From UBA8389 sp964472175 (lineage in GTDB: Bacteria > Bacteroidota > Bacteroidia > Bacteroidales > UBA1402), in NCBI GenBank assembly GCA_964472175.1, contig CAYYJF010000012.1:1-42913 (forward strand): DNA of 42,913 nucleotides, written 5' to 3'. Position 1 is the stretch's first letter; each line of letters begins with the position of its first letter. Shown one piece after another: positions 24,078 to 32,466 of the stretch. Both the position numbers and the translations under genes were made by a program. The notes under the pieces are model-generated. The model saw only the letters and a list, made by a program, of their open reading frames with translations. It had not been told where the DNA came from and did no database searches.

Positions 24078-25349
24078 ATGAAGGTATTGATTATTAGCAC
24101 ATTTGAGATCAAGGGTGGTGCTGCAGTTGCCGCCAACCGCTTGCTCATGGCACTGCGCAAAAGCGGTATTGAGGCCAACATGCTCGTTTTAAAAAAACAA
24201 TCCGACCGTCCTTTTGTCCAATCCCTTCAAAACACCCCTTTCAAACAATTGCTCGCCTTTCTGTTCTTTGTAATGGAACGCTTGAGCATCTTCATCCTGA
24301 ATGGCTTCAACAAAAAACAATTATACGCCGTCTCTTTTGCAAATACCGGCTTTGATTTACATCGGCATCCCTTGGTTCAGGAGGCAGACATCATCCATTT
24401 TCACTGGATAAACCAGGGGCTCACCTCCATCCATCAAATACAAGCCTTGAAAAAAACCAACAAACCCATTTGTTGGACCATGCACGACATGTGGTGTTTC
24501 TCAGGTATCTGTCATTATTCAGGAGACTGTCAACAATATGAAAACACCTGCAAATCTTGTCCGTTCATGCTGCGTTCTCCCCTGGAGATTGCGCAAAAAT
24601 ATTTGCTCATCAAGAAAGAAGCCTTTAAAAACATCCATTTCATCGGTGTTAGTGACTGGATTTCCGCTTTGGCGAAAAAAAGTACCATTTTACGTCACAA
24701 TACCATCTCGAGCATTCCAAATCCCATTGATACCGAGGTCTTCAAGCCAATGGACAAGGCCATAAGCAGAGCGCATTTGGGTTTGGCACAAGATAAAAAC
24801 ATCGTGTTGTTCGCTGCGGCCAAAGTGTCGGATCCCAGAAAAGGCTTCCAGTATGCGCTTGAAGCCATTAAAAGATTAGACCCGGCAACCACGGCCATTG
24901 CCATTCTGGGCGAGATCCCGGATGAAGCCTACACAAAAGACCTGCAACTGGAAGTTTTTTATCTGGGGTATAAGCAAAAACAAGAAGACATAGCCGAAGT
25001 ATATTCCGCTGCAGATGTTTTCATTACCCCATCCCTGGAGGACAATTTGCCAAATACCATCGTTGAATCATTGTCCTGTGGCACACCCTGTGTTGGGTTT
25101 GAAGTGGGAGGCATTCCACAACTGATTGACCACCAAAAAAACGGATATTTGGCCGCCTTTAAATCAAGTGACGATTTATTTTCAGGAATCCAGTGGTGCC
25201 TGGAACATCAATCGACATGCGCCTCAGAAGCCAGAAAAAAAATCATGGAAGGCTATTCTGAAAAGGTCATCACACAGAAACTTTTAAGTTTGTATGAATC
25301 AGAAATAGCAGCTTGTAAAGTAAATGATGACAACGCACCCGAATCTTAA
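24078..25349 (+). CDS. Family 4 glycosyltransferase (WcaC-like)
   Basis: 423 residues. The start MKVLIISTFEIKGGAAVAAN is the N-terminal Rossmann strand and glycine loop of GT-B enzymes. ADIIHFHWINQG and the WTMHDMWCFSGICHYSGDC region with its cluster of Cys and His residues are typical of the WcaC-like GT4 group. The donor-binding C-terminal domain has VLFAAAKVSDPRKGFQYALEA, then DVFITPSLEDNLPNTIVESL with the conserved E-x7-E, and CGTPCVGFEVGGIPQLI. The frame is open upstream to 23931, but that part spans the promoter region and the divergent gene. Retaining transfer to a surface glycan is likely; sugar unknown. Confidence 0.88.
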   Translation: MKVLIISTFEIKGGAAVAANRLLMALRKSGIEANMLVLKKQSDRPFVQSLQNTPFKQLLAFLFFVMERLSIFILNGFNKKQLYAVSFANTGFDLHRHPLVQEADIIHFHWINQGLTSIHQIQALKKTNKPICWTMHDMWCFSGICHYSGDCQQYENTCKSCPFMLRSPLEIAQKYLLIKKEAFKNIHFIGVSDWISALAKKSTILRHNTISSIPNPIDTEVFKPMDKAISRAHLGLAQDKNIVLFAAAKVSDPRKGFQYALEAIKRLDPATTAIAILGEIPDEAYTKDLQLEVFYLGYKQKQEDIAEVYSAADVFITPSLEDNLPNTIVESLSCGTPCVGFEVGGIPQLIDHQKNGYLAAFKSSDDLFSGIQWCLEHQSTCASEARKKIMEGYSEKVITQKLLSLYESEIAACKVNDDNAPES

Positions 25350-25370
25350 ACAATTCTACAACGAAAAATG

Positions 25371-25378
25371 TATCTTTG
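25371..25378 (+). promoter_or_regulatory. Putative -7 element for the YfhO-family gene
   Basis: TATCTTTG, a perfect match, 42 bases before the ATG at 25420. Confidence 0.5.
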
Positions 25379-25419
25379 CCCGAATTTCAAAGCGCTTAGA
25401 ATAAAATAATCAACCAAAT

Positions 25420-27849
25420 ATGAAAGGATTAAATTTCAAGAAATGGATACCACACATCATTGCCGTTGTGGTTTTTGCTTGTGTAACCATCGCCTATTTC
25501 TCCCCTGTCATCTTTGACAACAAAGATCTGCACCAGGGAGATGTCACCAGCAGCATCGGATGGGGAAATGATTTGAGAGAGTACCACAAACAAACCGGAG
25601 AATATGCATTTTGGTCAAACGCCATGTTTGGTGGAATGCCGGCCAATTATGCATATATGCCACCGAGCAAAAACATCTTTGAATCCTTTGCCAAGCCATT
25701 GATGATGTATCTCCCCCCCCTGCACGTTGGACTGGTCTTTTTGTATTTGATCGGATTTTATATTTTCCTGCTGGCATTGGGCGCCAAGCCCTGGTTGAGC
25801 ATGGTTGGCGCCATTGCCTATGCATTGGCCTCCTATAACATCATCATCATCGATGCCGGGCACGTAAACAAAGGATATGTCATGGCAACGATGGCCCCAA
25901 TCATAGGAGGTATTATACTTTGTTATCGAAAGAAAATCATCTTGGGCAGTCTCATTACGCTGTTTTTCACAGGCATGAATGTGGTGTGGAGCCATCAGCA
26001 AATCAGTTATTATCTGCTCTTGATGATACTCACCATCGCCATTGTTTATTTCATCTACGCCATCAAAGATAAAACGCTCAAAGACTTTTTCAAAGCCTCA
26101 GGCGTTTTGGTTATTATCGCAGCCATAGCCGTTTTACCGGCCGTTGACAGACTGATCCCAACTGCAGACTATACCAAAGAGACCATGCGTGGAGGCGCTG
26201 TGTTGAAAAACAATGCAGAAGGCAAAAAAGAAACCTCCGGGCTGGATATCGATTATGCCTATATGTGGAGTTACGGGAAAATGGAAAGTTTTTCATTGCT
26301 GATTCCAAATATTTACGGAGGAAGTTCTGCTTACGATTTGGGGAGAGATTCCAAAACATACGAAGCGTTGAAACAAACTGGTCAGGCAGAATCCTTTACC
26401 AAAAATGCACCAGCCTATTGGGGCGACCAACCCGGCACTTCAGGCCCGGTATATATAGGCGCCATCATTTGCTTTTTATTTGTGTTGGGATTCTTCATCC
26501 TCAAAGGGCCGGAAGTTTGGTGGATAGCCATCACCACCGTCATTTCACTGATTTTGTCCTGGGGTAAGAATCTGGAAGGATTGAACGAATTTTTATTCCA
26601 TTATCTGCCACTTTACAACAAATTCAGAACGCCATCCATGGCACTCGTCATTGCTGAAGTGTCCATGGTCACCATGGCCATCCTGGCATTGAAAAAATTC
26701 ATCGAAACAGACAACAAACAACTTTTGTTGAAGCCCATTTTAAAGGCAACCGGCATCACAGCAGGAATTGCGCTAATTTTTGCGTTATTCGCAGGAGCAT
26801 TGTTCAGCTTCTCTTCAGAAATGGACAGCCAGTACCAATTCCCGGCATGGTTGATTGAAGCGCTTCAGGACGATAGAAAAAAACTACTAACCCTGGATGC
26901 CTGGAGATCCATTCTGTTTATTCTCTTGTCTGTGGGCCTACTCTGGCTTCACGCAAAGAAGAAACTCAAACAATCAGCCTTCATTCTAACCCTCGGTTTG
27001 CTCATCGTCATAGACTTATGGAGTGTTGACAGAAGATTCCTGGGAAATGACAATTTCTTACCAAAAAGAACGGCAAAAGCCATAGAACCGACTGAAGCCG
27101 ATAAACTGATTCTCACCGATAAAGATCCAAACTATCGTGTCCTGAATCTGGCAAGCAACACCTTCAACGAATCAAAAACTTCCTATTTCCACAAATCCAT
27201 CGGAGGTTATAGTCCGGCAAAATTCAGGCGTTATCAGGACATCATTGATTACCATTTATCCGGTAGAGGCATCAATCTAAATGTCATAAACATGCTGAAT
27301 ACCAGATACATCATTGTTCCGGATCAAAATGGCGGACAGGCAGTACAAAAAAATCCGGAAGCATTGGGCAATGCCTGGTTTGTTGACACCATTCAATGGG
27401 TCAATAGTCCGGATGAAGAAATTGTCGCGCTTTCCCGATTCAATCCTGCTGGCACAGCCATCATTGACGTTGCCTGGAAAGACCATGTGAAAGGAGTTCA
27501 AACGATCACGAATAGCCCATCAAATATTCAAATGACAGACTATTCGCCGAAGAAGATTACCTATGCATCCGAATCGGAAACAAATAAATTGGCTGTTTTT
27601 TCAGAGGTTTATTATAAAACCTGGAAAGCCTATGTAGACGGCAAAGAAGTCGCCCCCATTCGGGTGAATTATATCCTTAGAGGCCTTGAGATACCTGCAG
27701 GAAAACACAAAATCGAATTTGAATGCATCGATGAACTGTATTTGAAAAGTGCAAAAGCATCGACATGGGGTTCCATTTTGGCCGGCCTCGTGTTGGTATC
27801 TCTGCTTATCGGACTCTATTTGGAAAACAAAAAGAATAAAAACGCATAA
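25420..27849 (+). CDS. YfhO-family multi-pass membrane protein (GT-C-like)
   Basis: 809 residues. After a first TM segment (about 10-28) comes a periplasmic loop with DLHQGDVTSSIGWGNDLREY and SNAMFGGMPANY, the hallmark of YfhO, then about ten further TM segments to residue 540, a C-terminal periplasmic domain (about 545-770, with YRVLNLASNTFNESKTSYFHKSIGGYS) and a last TM helix before a Lys/Asn-rich tail. YfhO proteins are GT-C-fold enzymes or accessory proteins that decorate cell-envelope polymers from lipid-linked sugars; here the target is inferred only from the surrounding glycosyltransferases. A run of eight C bases (25713-25720) lies near codon 100. It probably heads a unit with the three genes that follow. 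Confidence 0.85.
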   Translation: MKGLNFKKWIPHIIAVVVFACVTIAYFSPVIFDNKDLHQGDVTSSIGWGNDLREYHKQTGEYAFWSNAMFGGMPANYAYMPPSKNIFESFAKPLMMYLPPLHVGLVFLYLIGFYIFLLALGAKPWLSMVGAIAYALASYNIIIIDAGHVNKGYVMATMAPIIGGIILCYRKKIILGSLITLFFTGMNVVWSHQQISYYLLLMILTIAIVYFIYAIKDKTLKDFFKASGVLVIIAAIAVLPAVDRLIPTADYTKETMRGGAVLKNNAEGKKETSGLDIDYAYMWSYGKMESFSLLIPNIYGGSSAYDLGRDSKTYEALKQTGQAESFTKNAPAYWGDQPGTSGPVYIGAIICFLFVLGFFILKGPEVWWIAITTVISLILSWGKNLEGLNEFLFHYLPLYNKFRTPSMALVIAEVSMVTMAILALKKFIETDNKQLLLKPILKATGITAGIALIFALFAGALFSFSSEMDSQYQFPAWLIEALQDDRKKLLTLDAWRSILFILLSVGLLWLHAKKKLKQSAFILTLGLLIVIDLWSVDRRFLGNDNFLPKRTAKAIEPTEADKLILTDKDPNYRVLNLASNTFNESKTSYFHKSIGGYSPAKFRRYQDIIDYHLSGRGINLNVINMLNTRYIIVPDQNGGQAVQKNPEALGNAWFVDTIQWVNSPDEEIVALSRFNPAGTAIIDVAWKDHVKGVQTITNSPSNIQMTDYSPKKITYASESETNKLAVFSEVYYKTWKAYVDGKEVAPIRVNYILRGLEIPAGKHKIEFECIDELYLKSAKASTWGSILAGLVLVSLLIGLYLENKKNKNA

Positions 27850-27856
27850 GGGAGGT
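27850..27856 (+). promoter_or_regulatory. Shine-Dalgarno-like site GGGAGGT
   Basis: A strong SD match 9 bases before the ATG at 27866 and directly after the yfhO stop. Such sites are uncommon in Bacteroidota and not seen before most other starts in this window; it fixes the start of the next gene. Confidence 0.5.
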
Positions 27857-27865
27857 TGCTGCATC

Positions 27866-28633
27866 ATGTTGATTACGATTATCACCATCACCTATCAGGC
27901 GGAACAGTTTGTTGAAAGAACCCTTCAAAGTGTTCTTCATCAAAGCTGTAACGATTTTGAATACGTGGTCATTGATGGCGCATCAACCGATGGGACCCTG
28001 GATATTTTGAAGAAATATGCACCACTTTTTGAGGAAAGAAACATCCCATTTCAGTGGATAAGCGAACCGGATAAAGGCATTTACGATGCCATGAATAAAG
28101 GCATTCATCAAGCTAAGGGTGCCTATATCTGGTTTATGAATGCCGGAGACGTCATCGCAAATCATCAGGTTGTTGAAAAAATCAAAAGCTCGATACGCGC
28201 AGAAGCAAGTCAACCTGATTTCTTATACGGCGAGACCCTAATTGTCGACCAAACGGGCAACGTTATGGGTGAGAGGCGTTTACGTGCACCGGAAAAACTC
28301 GATTGGAAAAAATTTAAGATGGGCATGTTGGTCTGTCATCAATCGATGGTGGTAAGCAAATCATTGGCCATTCCTTTCAATTTGAACTACAAGTATTCAT
28401 CTGATTTTGATTGGAGTATTCGGGTGTTAAAAAACGCCGGCCAAATTAAAAATACCCACCTGATGCTCTCCCATTTTATGGATGGAGGCGTTTCAAAAAA
28501 GAAAATGCAGGCTTCTTTAAAAGAGCGATTTCAAATTATGTCAATCCATTACGGAGCGTTTGGAACAGCAGCAAGGCATATCTGGTTTGTATGCAGAGCT
28601 GCATGGTTCAAATTGTTACACGGTTGGATTTAA
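27866..28633 (+). CDS. Family 2 glycosyltransferase
   Basis: 255 residues. GT-A fold of the WcaA/EpsS-like kind: MLITIITITYQAEQFVERTL, then YVVIDGASTDGTLDIL, ISEPDKGIYDAMNKGI, and WFMNAGDVI in place of the DxD motif; this ISEPD.GIYDAMNKG pattern is characteristic of a large GT2 subgroup of capsule and exopolysaccharide clusters. The start is supported by a Shine-Dalgarno-like sequence. It starts 16 bases after the YfhO gene, and its TAA stop overlaps the ATG of the next gene (TAATG), so they are translationally coupled. Substrate unknown. Confidence 0.88.
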   Translation: MLITIITITYQAEQFVERTLQSVLHQSCNDFEYVVIDGASTDGTLDILKKYAPLFEERNIPFQWISEPDKGIYDAMNKGIHQAKGAYIWFMNAGDVIANHQVVEKIKSSIRAEASQPDFLYGETLIVDQTGNVMGERRLRAPEKLDWKKFKMGMLVCHQSMVVSKSLAIPFNLNYKYSSDFDWSIRVLKNAGQIKNTHLMLSHFMDGGVSKKKMQASLKERFQIMSIHYGAFGTAARHIWFVCRAAWFKLLHGWI

Positions 28634-29298
28634 TGAACACATTTATGGCACAGACACAAAAGAAAGCAACAAAGGGGCCAATACCCTCGAAAAGCAACAA
28701 CACAAAAGCCAAGCAACCAACCGCCTCAAACGGAAATTGGTTTTTCTTCCTTTTCAAACCCTGGAATTTGCTATTCCTTTTTCTTGCATGTATGTTTTTA
28801 GCCTGGTGCAACAATTCAGTTCCCGGATATCATTGGGTTTACAATTCCTTGCTGAAAGGTGGCGTACAAACCTGTCAACTGATTGACAAAGAGATCGACA
28901 AACAAGCTGCTGCATTCGGCAATAAGGAAAAAAAGGCCGAAATTGCCCTAGACATCAAATATCAGGCTAAGATTGGCATTGACTATGCCGTACTCAAATT
29001 CATCAAAGAAAACACGCCAGAGGATGCAGTCATTATTTTCCCGCCAAACGATGTGATTACCCAAAAGACCCAATACCTGAGTTTGAGACAAGAACTCACC
29101 ATGAAAGCCTTTCCGTCCTATTTTCTTTATCCTAGAAAAATTGTTTACGAGCGTGAAAAAGGCAGAAATCCACTCTACGAAAAAGCCAACTATGTATTTA
29201 TTCTGCACGGATGGGGATACGACAAATTAAACTACAAAGTCTCCGACAATCAAGCAGTCAATATTTTACCCATTCACAATCCATCTTCAATTCAATAA
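28633..29298 (+). CDS. Single-pass membrane protein with a periplasmic domain, partner of the following membrane protein
   Basis: 221 residues; not assigned to a named family. A Lys/Thr/Asn-rich cytoplasmic N-terminus (about 1-36) leads into one TM helix (about 38-58, around WNLLFLFLACMFLAWC), then a soluble part of about 160 residues outside the membrane. The segment YAVLKFIKENTPEDAVIIFPP followed by FPSYFLYPRKIVYE resembles the soluble C-terminal domains of GT-C-type membrane glycosyltransferases. It overlaps the preceding GT2 gene and is followed after three bases by a multi-pass protein lacking such a domain, so the two may form one split enzyme. An alternative ATG four codons downstream (28645) is possible. 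Confidence 0.65.
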   Translation: MNTFMAQTQKKATKGPIPSKSNNTKAKQPTASNGNWFFFLFKPWNLLFLFLACMFLAWCNNSVPGYHWVYNSLLKGGVQTCQLIDKEIDKQAAAFGNKEKKAEIALDIKYQAKIGIDYAVLKFIKENTPEDAVIIFPPNDVITQKTQYLSLRQELTMKAFPSYFLYPRKIVYEREKGRNPLYEKANYVFILHGWGYDKLNYKVSDNQAVNILPIHNPSSIQ

Positions 29299-29301
29299 GC
29301 C

Positions 29302-30684
29302 ATGGTCGTCCTCGCACTTATCATCAGTTTCTTAGTCGGATTAACGCTTATACTATCCATTTCAGCCAAATTTTCAACATTGGAGTATGCCACCATGTCC
29401 TTTCCCATCGGACTTGGATTTCAATCGATATTGATGAGCATTCTGGACCTGTTGAACATAGGGATACATGCATCTGGAACATTGATCGCATCCTTACTAT
29501 GCATGATTGTTTTGGGTTACTTTGCATACAAGAACATTCAAAAAACACCGGAATTCATCCAATCGTTCAACTTGAAGCAATTCAAATTGCCAAAACTCAA
29601 TTATACCTGGCTGTTGTTCTTTGGGCTCCTTGTCTGGTTTGAAGGTATGAATTTTTACAAAACAACTTTTTTACCAACGTTTGATACAGATAGCATCCGG
29701 GGATTTGATTTTGTTGCGCGAACCATTTCAATCGAAGGCACTTTAAAAAAACTGTCCCTGTTTACAGATCCGAATTTGTCCTTTCAGGGGGATGCAGGAC
29801 TGGCATCCTATACACCAATGGTTCAGTTGTCATATGCCTACGTGTACCTGTTCGGGGCGACCTCTTCTAAAATCGTTTCTGCATTGCTGTATCTGTGTTT
29901 TCTGGGCATGTTTTATAGCGCGTTGAAAAGAGTCACCACCCATACGGCTGCTGCCATTGCAACTTTCCTGATGATGATAACCCCCGAAATGCTGGCTTTC
30001 TCAGCCTTATCCGGCATCAATGTTATTCACGCTTCATACGCCTCAATCGGTTTGATCTATGCCACGCTTTGGTTTAAAAACAAACGCATGGATTTTTTGT
30101 TGGTGTCATCCATACTCTTGGCCCTCAACTGCTTTGCAAGAAACGAAGGCATTGTGTTTTCCGGAATGGCCTTCTTGCTGGTTGCCTATAAAATGTTCAA
30201 AAAAGAAGTCAGCTGGAAAACAACGCTCCTATTCTTTTTGATATCGTTCTTTGGCTTCATCTACTGGAATATCTCGCTGAAAATCAACAACATCCATTCG
30301 GGAAGCAATCTGATTATTTTAAAACCCTATTGGGATGCAGACAAAGCGTCGACGATTTTCGAAGAGCTGAAAGTTTTGTACGGAAACACGCTGTATTACG
30401 GCATCGGGATTTACCTGTTTGGCATCATGTTGGTCATCAACCTTTGGAACATCATCAAAAAGGCAGATCAACTGCCACTCATTGCTTCCATTTTTGGGGT
30501 GATACTGTTCTACACCATCCTTATCTATCAAATTGATTATGTGTGGGATACCATCGAAAATGTGTTGCGATATTCCTACAAACGCTTCTTGTTTTCATTC
30601 ATTCCTTTGATGTGGTTCTATATTGCCACCAACCACAACGTCCTTTGGAGTACCAAAAAACTGGATCAACTTTTATACAAATAA
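29302..30684 (+). CDS. Multi-pass membrane protein, GT-C glycosyltransferase-like
   Basis: 460 residues with roughly eleven TM segments spread over the whole length. The first external loop contains FLPTFDTDSIRGFDFVAR, comparable to the acidic D-x-D loop of GT-C enzymes that use polyprenyl-phosphate sugars; ARNEGIVFSGMAFLL is also reminiscent of that group. A C-terminal soluble domain is missing, and the protein ends shortly after the last TM helix (IPLMWFYIATNH). The upstream neighbour supplies a single-pass protein with a domain of that kind. Function is inferred from topology, motif and the glycosyltransferase context. Convergent with the next gene across 16 bases. Confidence 0.6.
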   Translation: MVVLALIISFLVGLTLILSISAKFSTLEYATMSFPIGLGFQSILMSILDLLNIGIHASGTLIASLLCMIVLGYFAYKNIQKTPEFIQSFNLKQFKLPKLNYTWLLFFGLLVWFEGMNFYKTTFLPTFDTDSIRGFDFVARTISIEGTLKKLSLFTDPNLSFQGDAGLASYTPMVQLSYAYVYLFGATSSKIVSALLYLCFLGMFYSALKRVTTHTAAAIATFLMMITPEMLAFSALSGINVIHASYASIGLIYATLWFKNKRMDFLLVSSILLALNCFARNEGIVFSGMAFLLVAYKMFKKEVSWKTTLLFFLISFFGFIYWNISLKINNIHSGSNLIILKPYWDADKASTIFEELKVLYGNTLYYGIGIYLFGIMLVINLWNIIKKADQLPLIASIFGVILFYTILIYQIDYVWDTIENVLRYSYKRFLFSFIPLMWFYIATNHNVLWSTKKLDQLLYK

Positions 30685-30700
30685 AAGCACCGTTTGAAAA

Positions 30701-31489
30701 TTAATTGGCATGTGAGCGTTTATAGAGCTGCTCTTGATTCTGGATTTGTTTCCCTGCTTTGTGGGTGATGGCTTCGTGCAAAAAACCGATGCCATAACCA
30801 AACAACTGGATGTAAGAAGTAGCAACAGACAGCAAGCCAATCTTAAGGCTTTTGGTTTTAATCCAACCATCCAGAAAGAGCAGCAAAACATAGCATGCAA
30901 GGAAAAGAAACCAGTAGGGATTTATAATGCCCAACCCCAGGAGCAACACATGTCCTAAGACGAAAAATAAAGGCAGCAGGTGAACCAATTTCAGCGAACC
31001 GGGGTGCGCATTGGTCAGCACAATTCTGGATTTTCCAAAGGTGTTGACCTGGTTGTAAAAACGCCTAAAATCCACACGACGTTTGTGATACACATAAGCC
31101 GTTCTGATAAGCTTGGTTTCCATGCCCAGCGCTCTGACTCTCAGGCTTAAATCAATATCTTCCCCAATCATCGAACGAAAACCNNNNNNNNNNNNNNNNN
31201 NNNNNNNNNNNNNNNNNNNNNNNNNNNNNNNNNNNNNNNNNNNNNNNNNNNNNNNNNNNNNNNNNNNNNNNNNNNNNNNNNNNCTTCTGTCGGTATTCGG
31301 CATAAAAAAATAGCGGACATTCAATCGCGACGCAAACGATTCGACCACCCCATCACATTTGTTTGGAGAATTGTCCTCCAAAATCAAGACTTCGAAATCG
31401 GTGTATGTTTGTTTGGTCAAACTTTCCAGCAATTCCGCTATTTCGTCCGGCCTGTTGTAAATGGGTATGATGATGCTGTATTTGGGCAT
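30701..31489 (-). CDS. Family 2 glycosyltransferase with C-terminal TM helices, interrupted by an assembly gap
   Basis: The N-terminal 68 residues (YSIIIPIYNRPDEIAELLESL, then VLILEDNSPNKCDGV) and the C-terminal part (GFRSMIGEDIDLSLRVRALG with the ED motif, YHKRRVDFRRFYNQV, then two or three TM helices around HLLPLFFVLGHVLLLG) belong to one membrane-attached GT2 type common in Bacteroidota. The 100 Ns lie between them. Relatives have on the order of 100 residues here, including the DxD metal site, so the gap is probably larger than 100 bases and the gene is longer than it appears. It is the last gene of the ahcY-rfb unit, two bases after the SDR gene. Sugar specificity unknown. Confidence 0.8.
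   Translation of the reverse strand: MPKYSIIIPIYNRPDEIAELLESLTKQTYTDFEVLILEDNSPNKCDGVVESFASRLNVRYFFMPNTDRXXXXXXXXXXXXXXXXXXXXXXXXXXXXXXXXXXGFRSMIGEDIDLSLRVRALGMETKLIRTAYVYHKRRVDFRRFYNQVNTFGKSRIVLTNAHPGSLKLVHLLPLFFVLGHVLLLGLGIINPYWFLFLACYVLLLFLDGWIKTKSLKIGLLSVATSYIQLFGYGIGFLHEAITHKAGKQIQNQEQLYKRSHAN
31184..31283. other. Assembly gap (100 Ns)
   Basis: Exactly 100 undetermined bases within the GT2 gene; likely a placeholder for a scaffold join of unknown, probably greater, length. Confidence 0.98.
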
Positions 31490-31491
31490 GA

Positions 31492-32466
31492 TTATTGTTT
31501 TTCCAGATAGTCAAAAAGATCGTTTATGCCCTGCTCCAAACCAAGGGTTGGCTCAAAACCTAGTGCTTTTAATTTCTGATTGTCAATGGTATAACGAGGT
31601 TTATCGGCATAGATATCAAAATGCGCTACCACCTCTCCGTTTGGCAATTGCACCGGAATTTGCTGTCCATATCTGGTTTGATATACCCGTTGAACCAATC
31701 CGGCGAGCTCCAGCAAGGTTTTGGTTTCAGCTGAGGAAATGTGGTAAATGGGTTCAGAAACGGGTTTGGCTTGGGTCAGCAAACAGGCGACAGCACGGCA
31801 AACATCCAGTCCGTTGATAAAATCGCGCATGGGTGAACCATCCGACTGAAGCCGAATGCAGCGCTGTTGATAGGCATTTTTGCACAAATCATTGACCGCA
31901 AGCCACCAACAATTGTTGTCAGAAAACACAGGTTTTCCGTAACTGTTGGACAATCTGGCCACCATACATTGAACAGAAGTCGTTTTATTGAAATAGGCAC
32001 ACAAGGACTCACACATGGCGTGGGTCAAAGCGTAGACATTGGGCGCATCCGTAGACCTGCTTTCATCGATGATTTCACTAGGAATTTGGCCATAAACATG
32101 GATGGTTGAAAAGTACAAAAACCGTTTCAAGCCTTTTTTCGAAAAAGCATTCAGCAAATTCCAGCACGGTTGCACATTGACATCCAGGGCTTGTTTTGGG
32201 GTAGCAACCTGAGATTGGTGGTGATCCATAGAAACCAAATGAATGATGGTTTCTATGTCTTTGTCGAGTAGTTTTTCTATCGTGGCATTGTCGGTGAGGT
32301 CACCAACAAAAACGTCCTCCATTTGATTACACCAATCGGCATCATTGGGAATAGTTGGAAAACACCAGGCAAGCACAGAAAAACCATTTTTTGCCAAATG
32401 CGAGCAAATCTGAGCGCCCAAATAGCCGTTTGCTCCCGTGACCAACACACGATGCCCTTTGTTCAT
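31492..32466 (-). CDS. NAD(P)-dependent sugar epimerase/reductase (extended SDR)
   Basis: 324 residues. The Rossmann motif VLVTGANGYLG at the N-terminus and the Ser/Thr-containing FSTIHVYG strand are typical of extended SDR enzymes acting on nucleotide sugars. The active-site segment reads YALTHAMCE, so the usual YxxxK has His in place of Lys. RDFINGLDVCRAV matches the RDF(I/V)xVxD block of epimerases. In this operon, after rfbF, rfbG and an RmlC-like protein, it is best placed as the 4-keto reductase that finishes a CDP-deoxyhexose; a 4-epimerase is the alternative. Its ATG overlaps the cupin gene's stop by four bases. Confidence 0.8.
   Translation of the reverse strand: MNKGHRVLVTGANGYLGAQICSHLAKNGFSVLAWCFPTIPNDADWCNQMEDVFVGDLTDNATIEKLLDKDIETIIHLVSMDHHQSQVATPKQALDVNVQPCWNLLNAFSKKGLKRFLYFSTIHVYGQIPSEIIDESRSTDAPNVYALTHAMCESLCAYFNKTTSVQCMVARLSNSYGKPVFSDNNCWWLAVNDLCKNAYQQRCIRLQSDGSPMRDFINGLDVCRAVACLLTQAKPVSEPIYHISSAETKTLLELAGLVQRVYQTRYGQQIPVQLPNGEVVAHFDIYADKPRYTIDNQKLKALGFEPTLGLEQGINDLFDYLEKQ

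Noticed and set aside
31113..31313. Open frame on the plus strand through the second N gap
   Set aside because: Same artefact, antisense to the glycosyltransferase.
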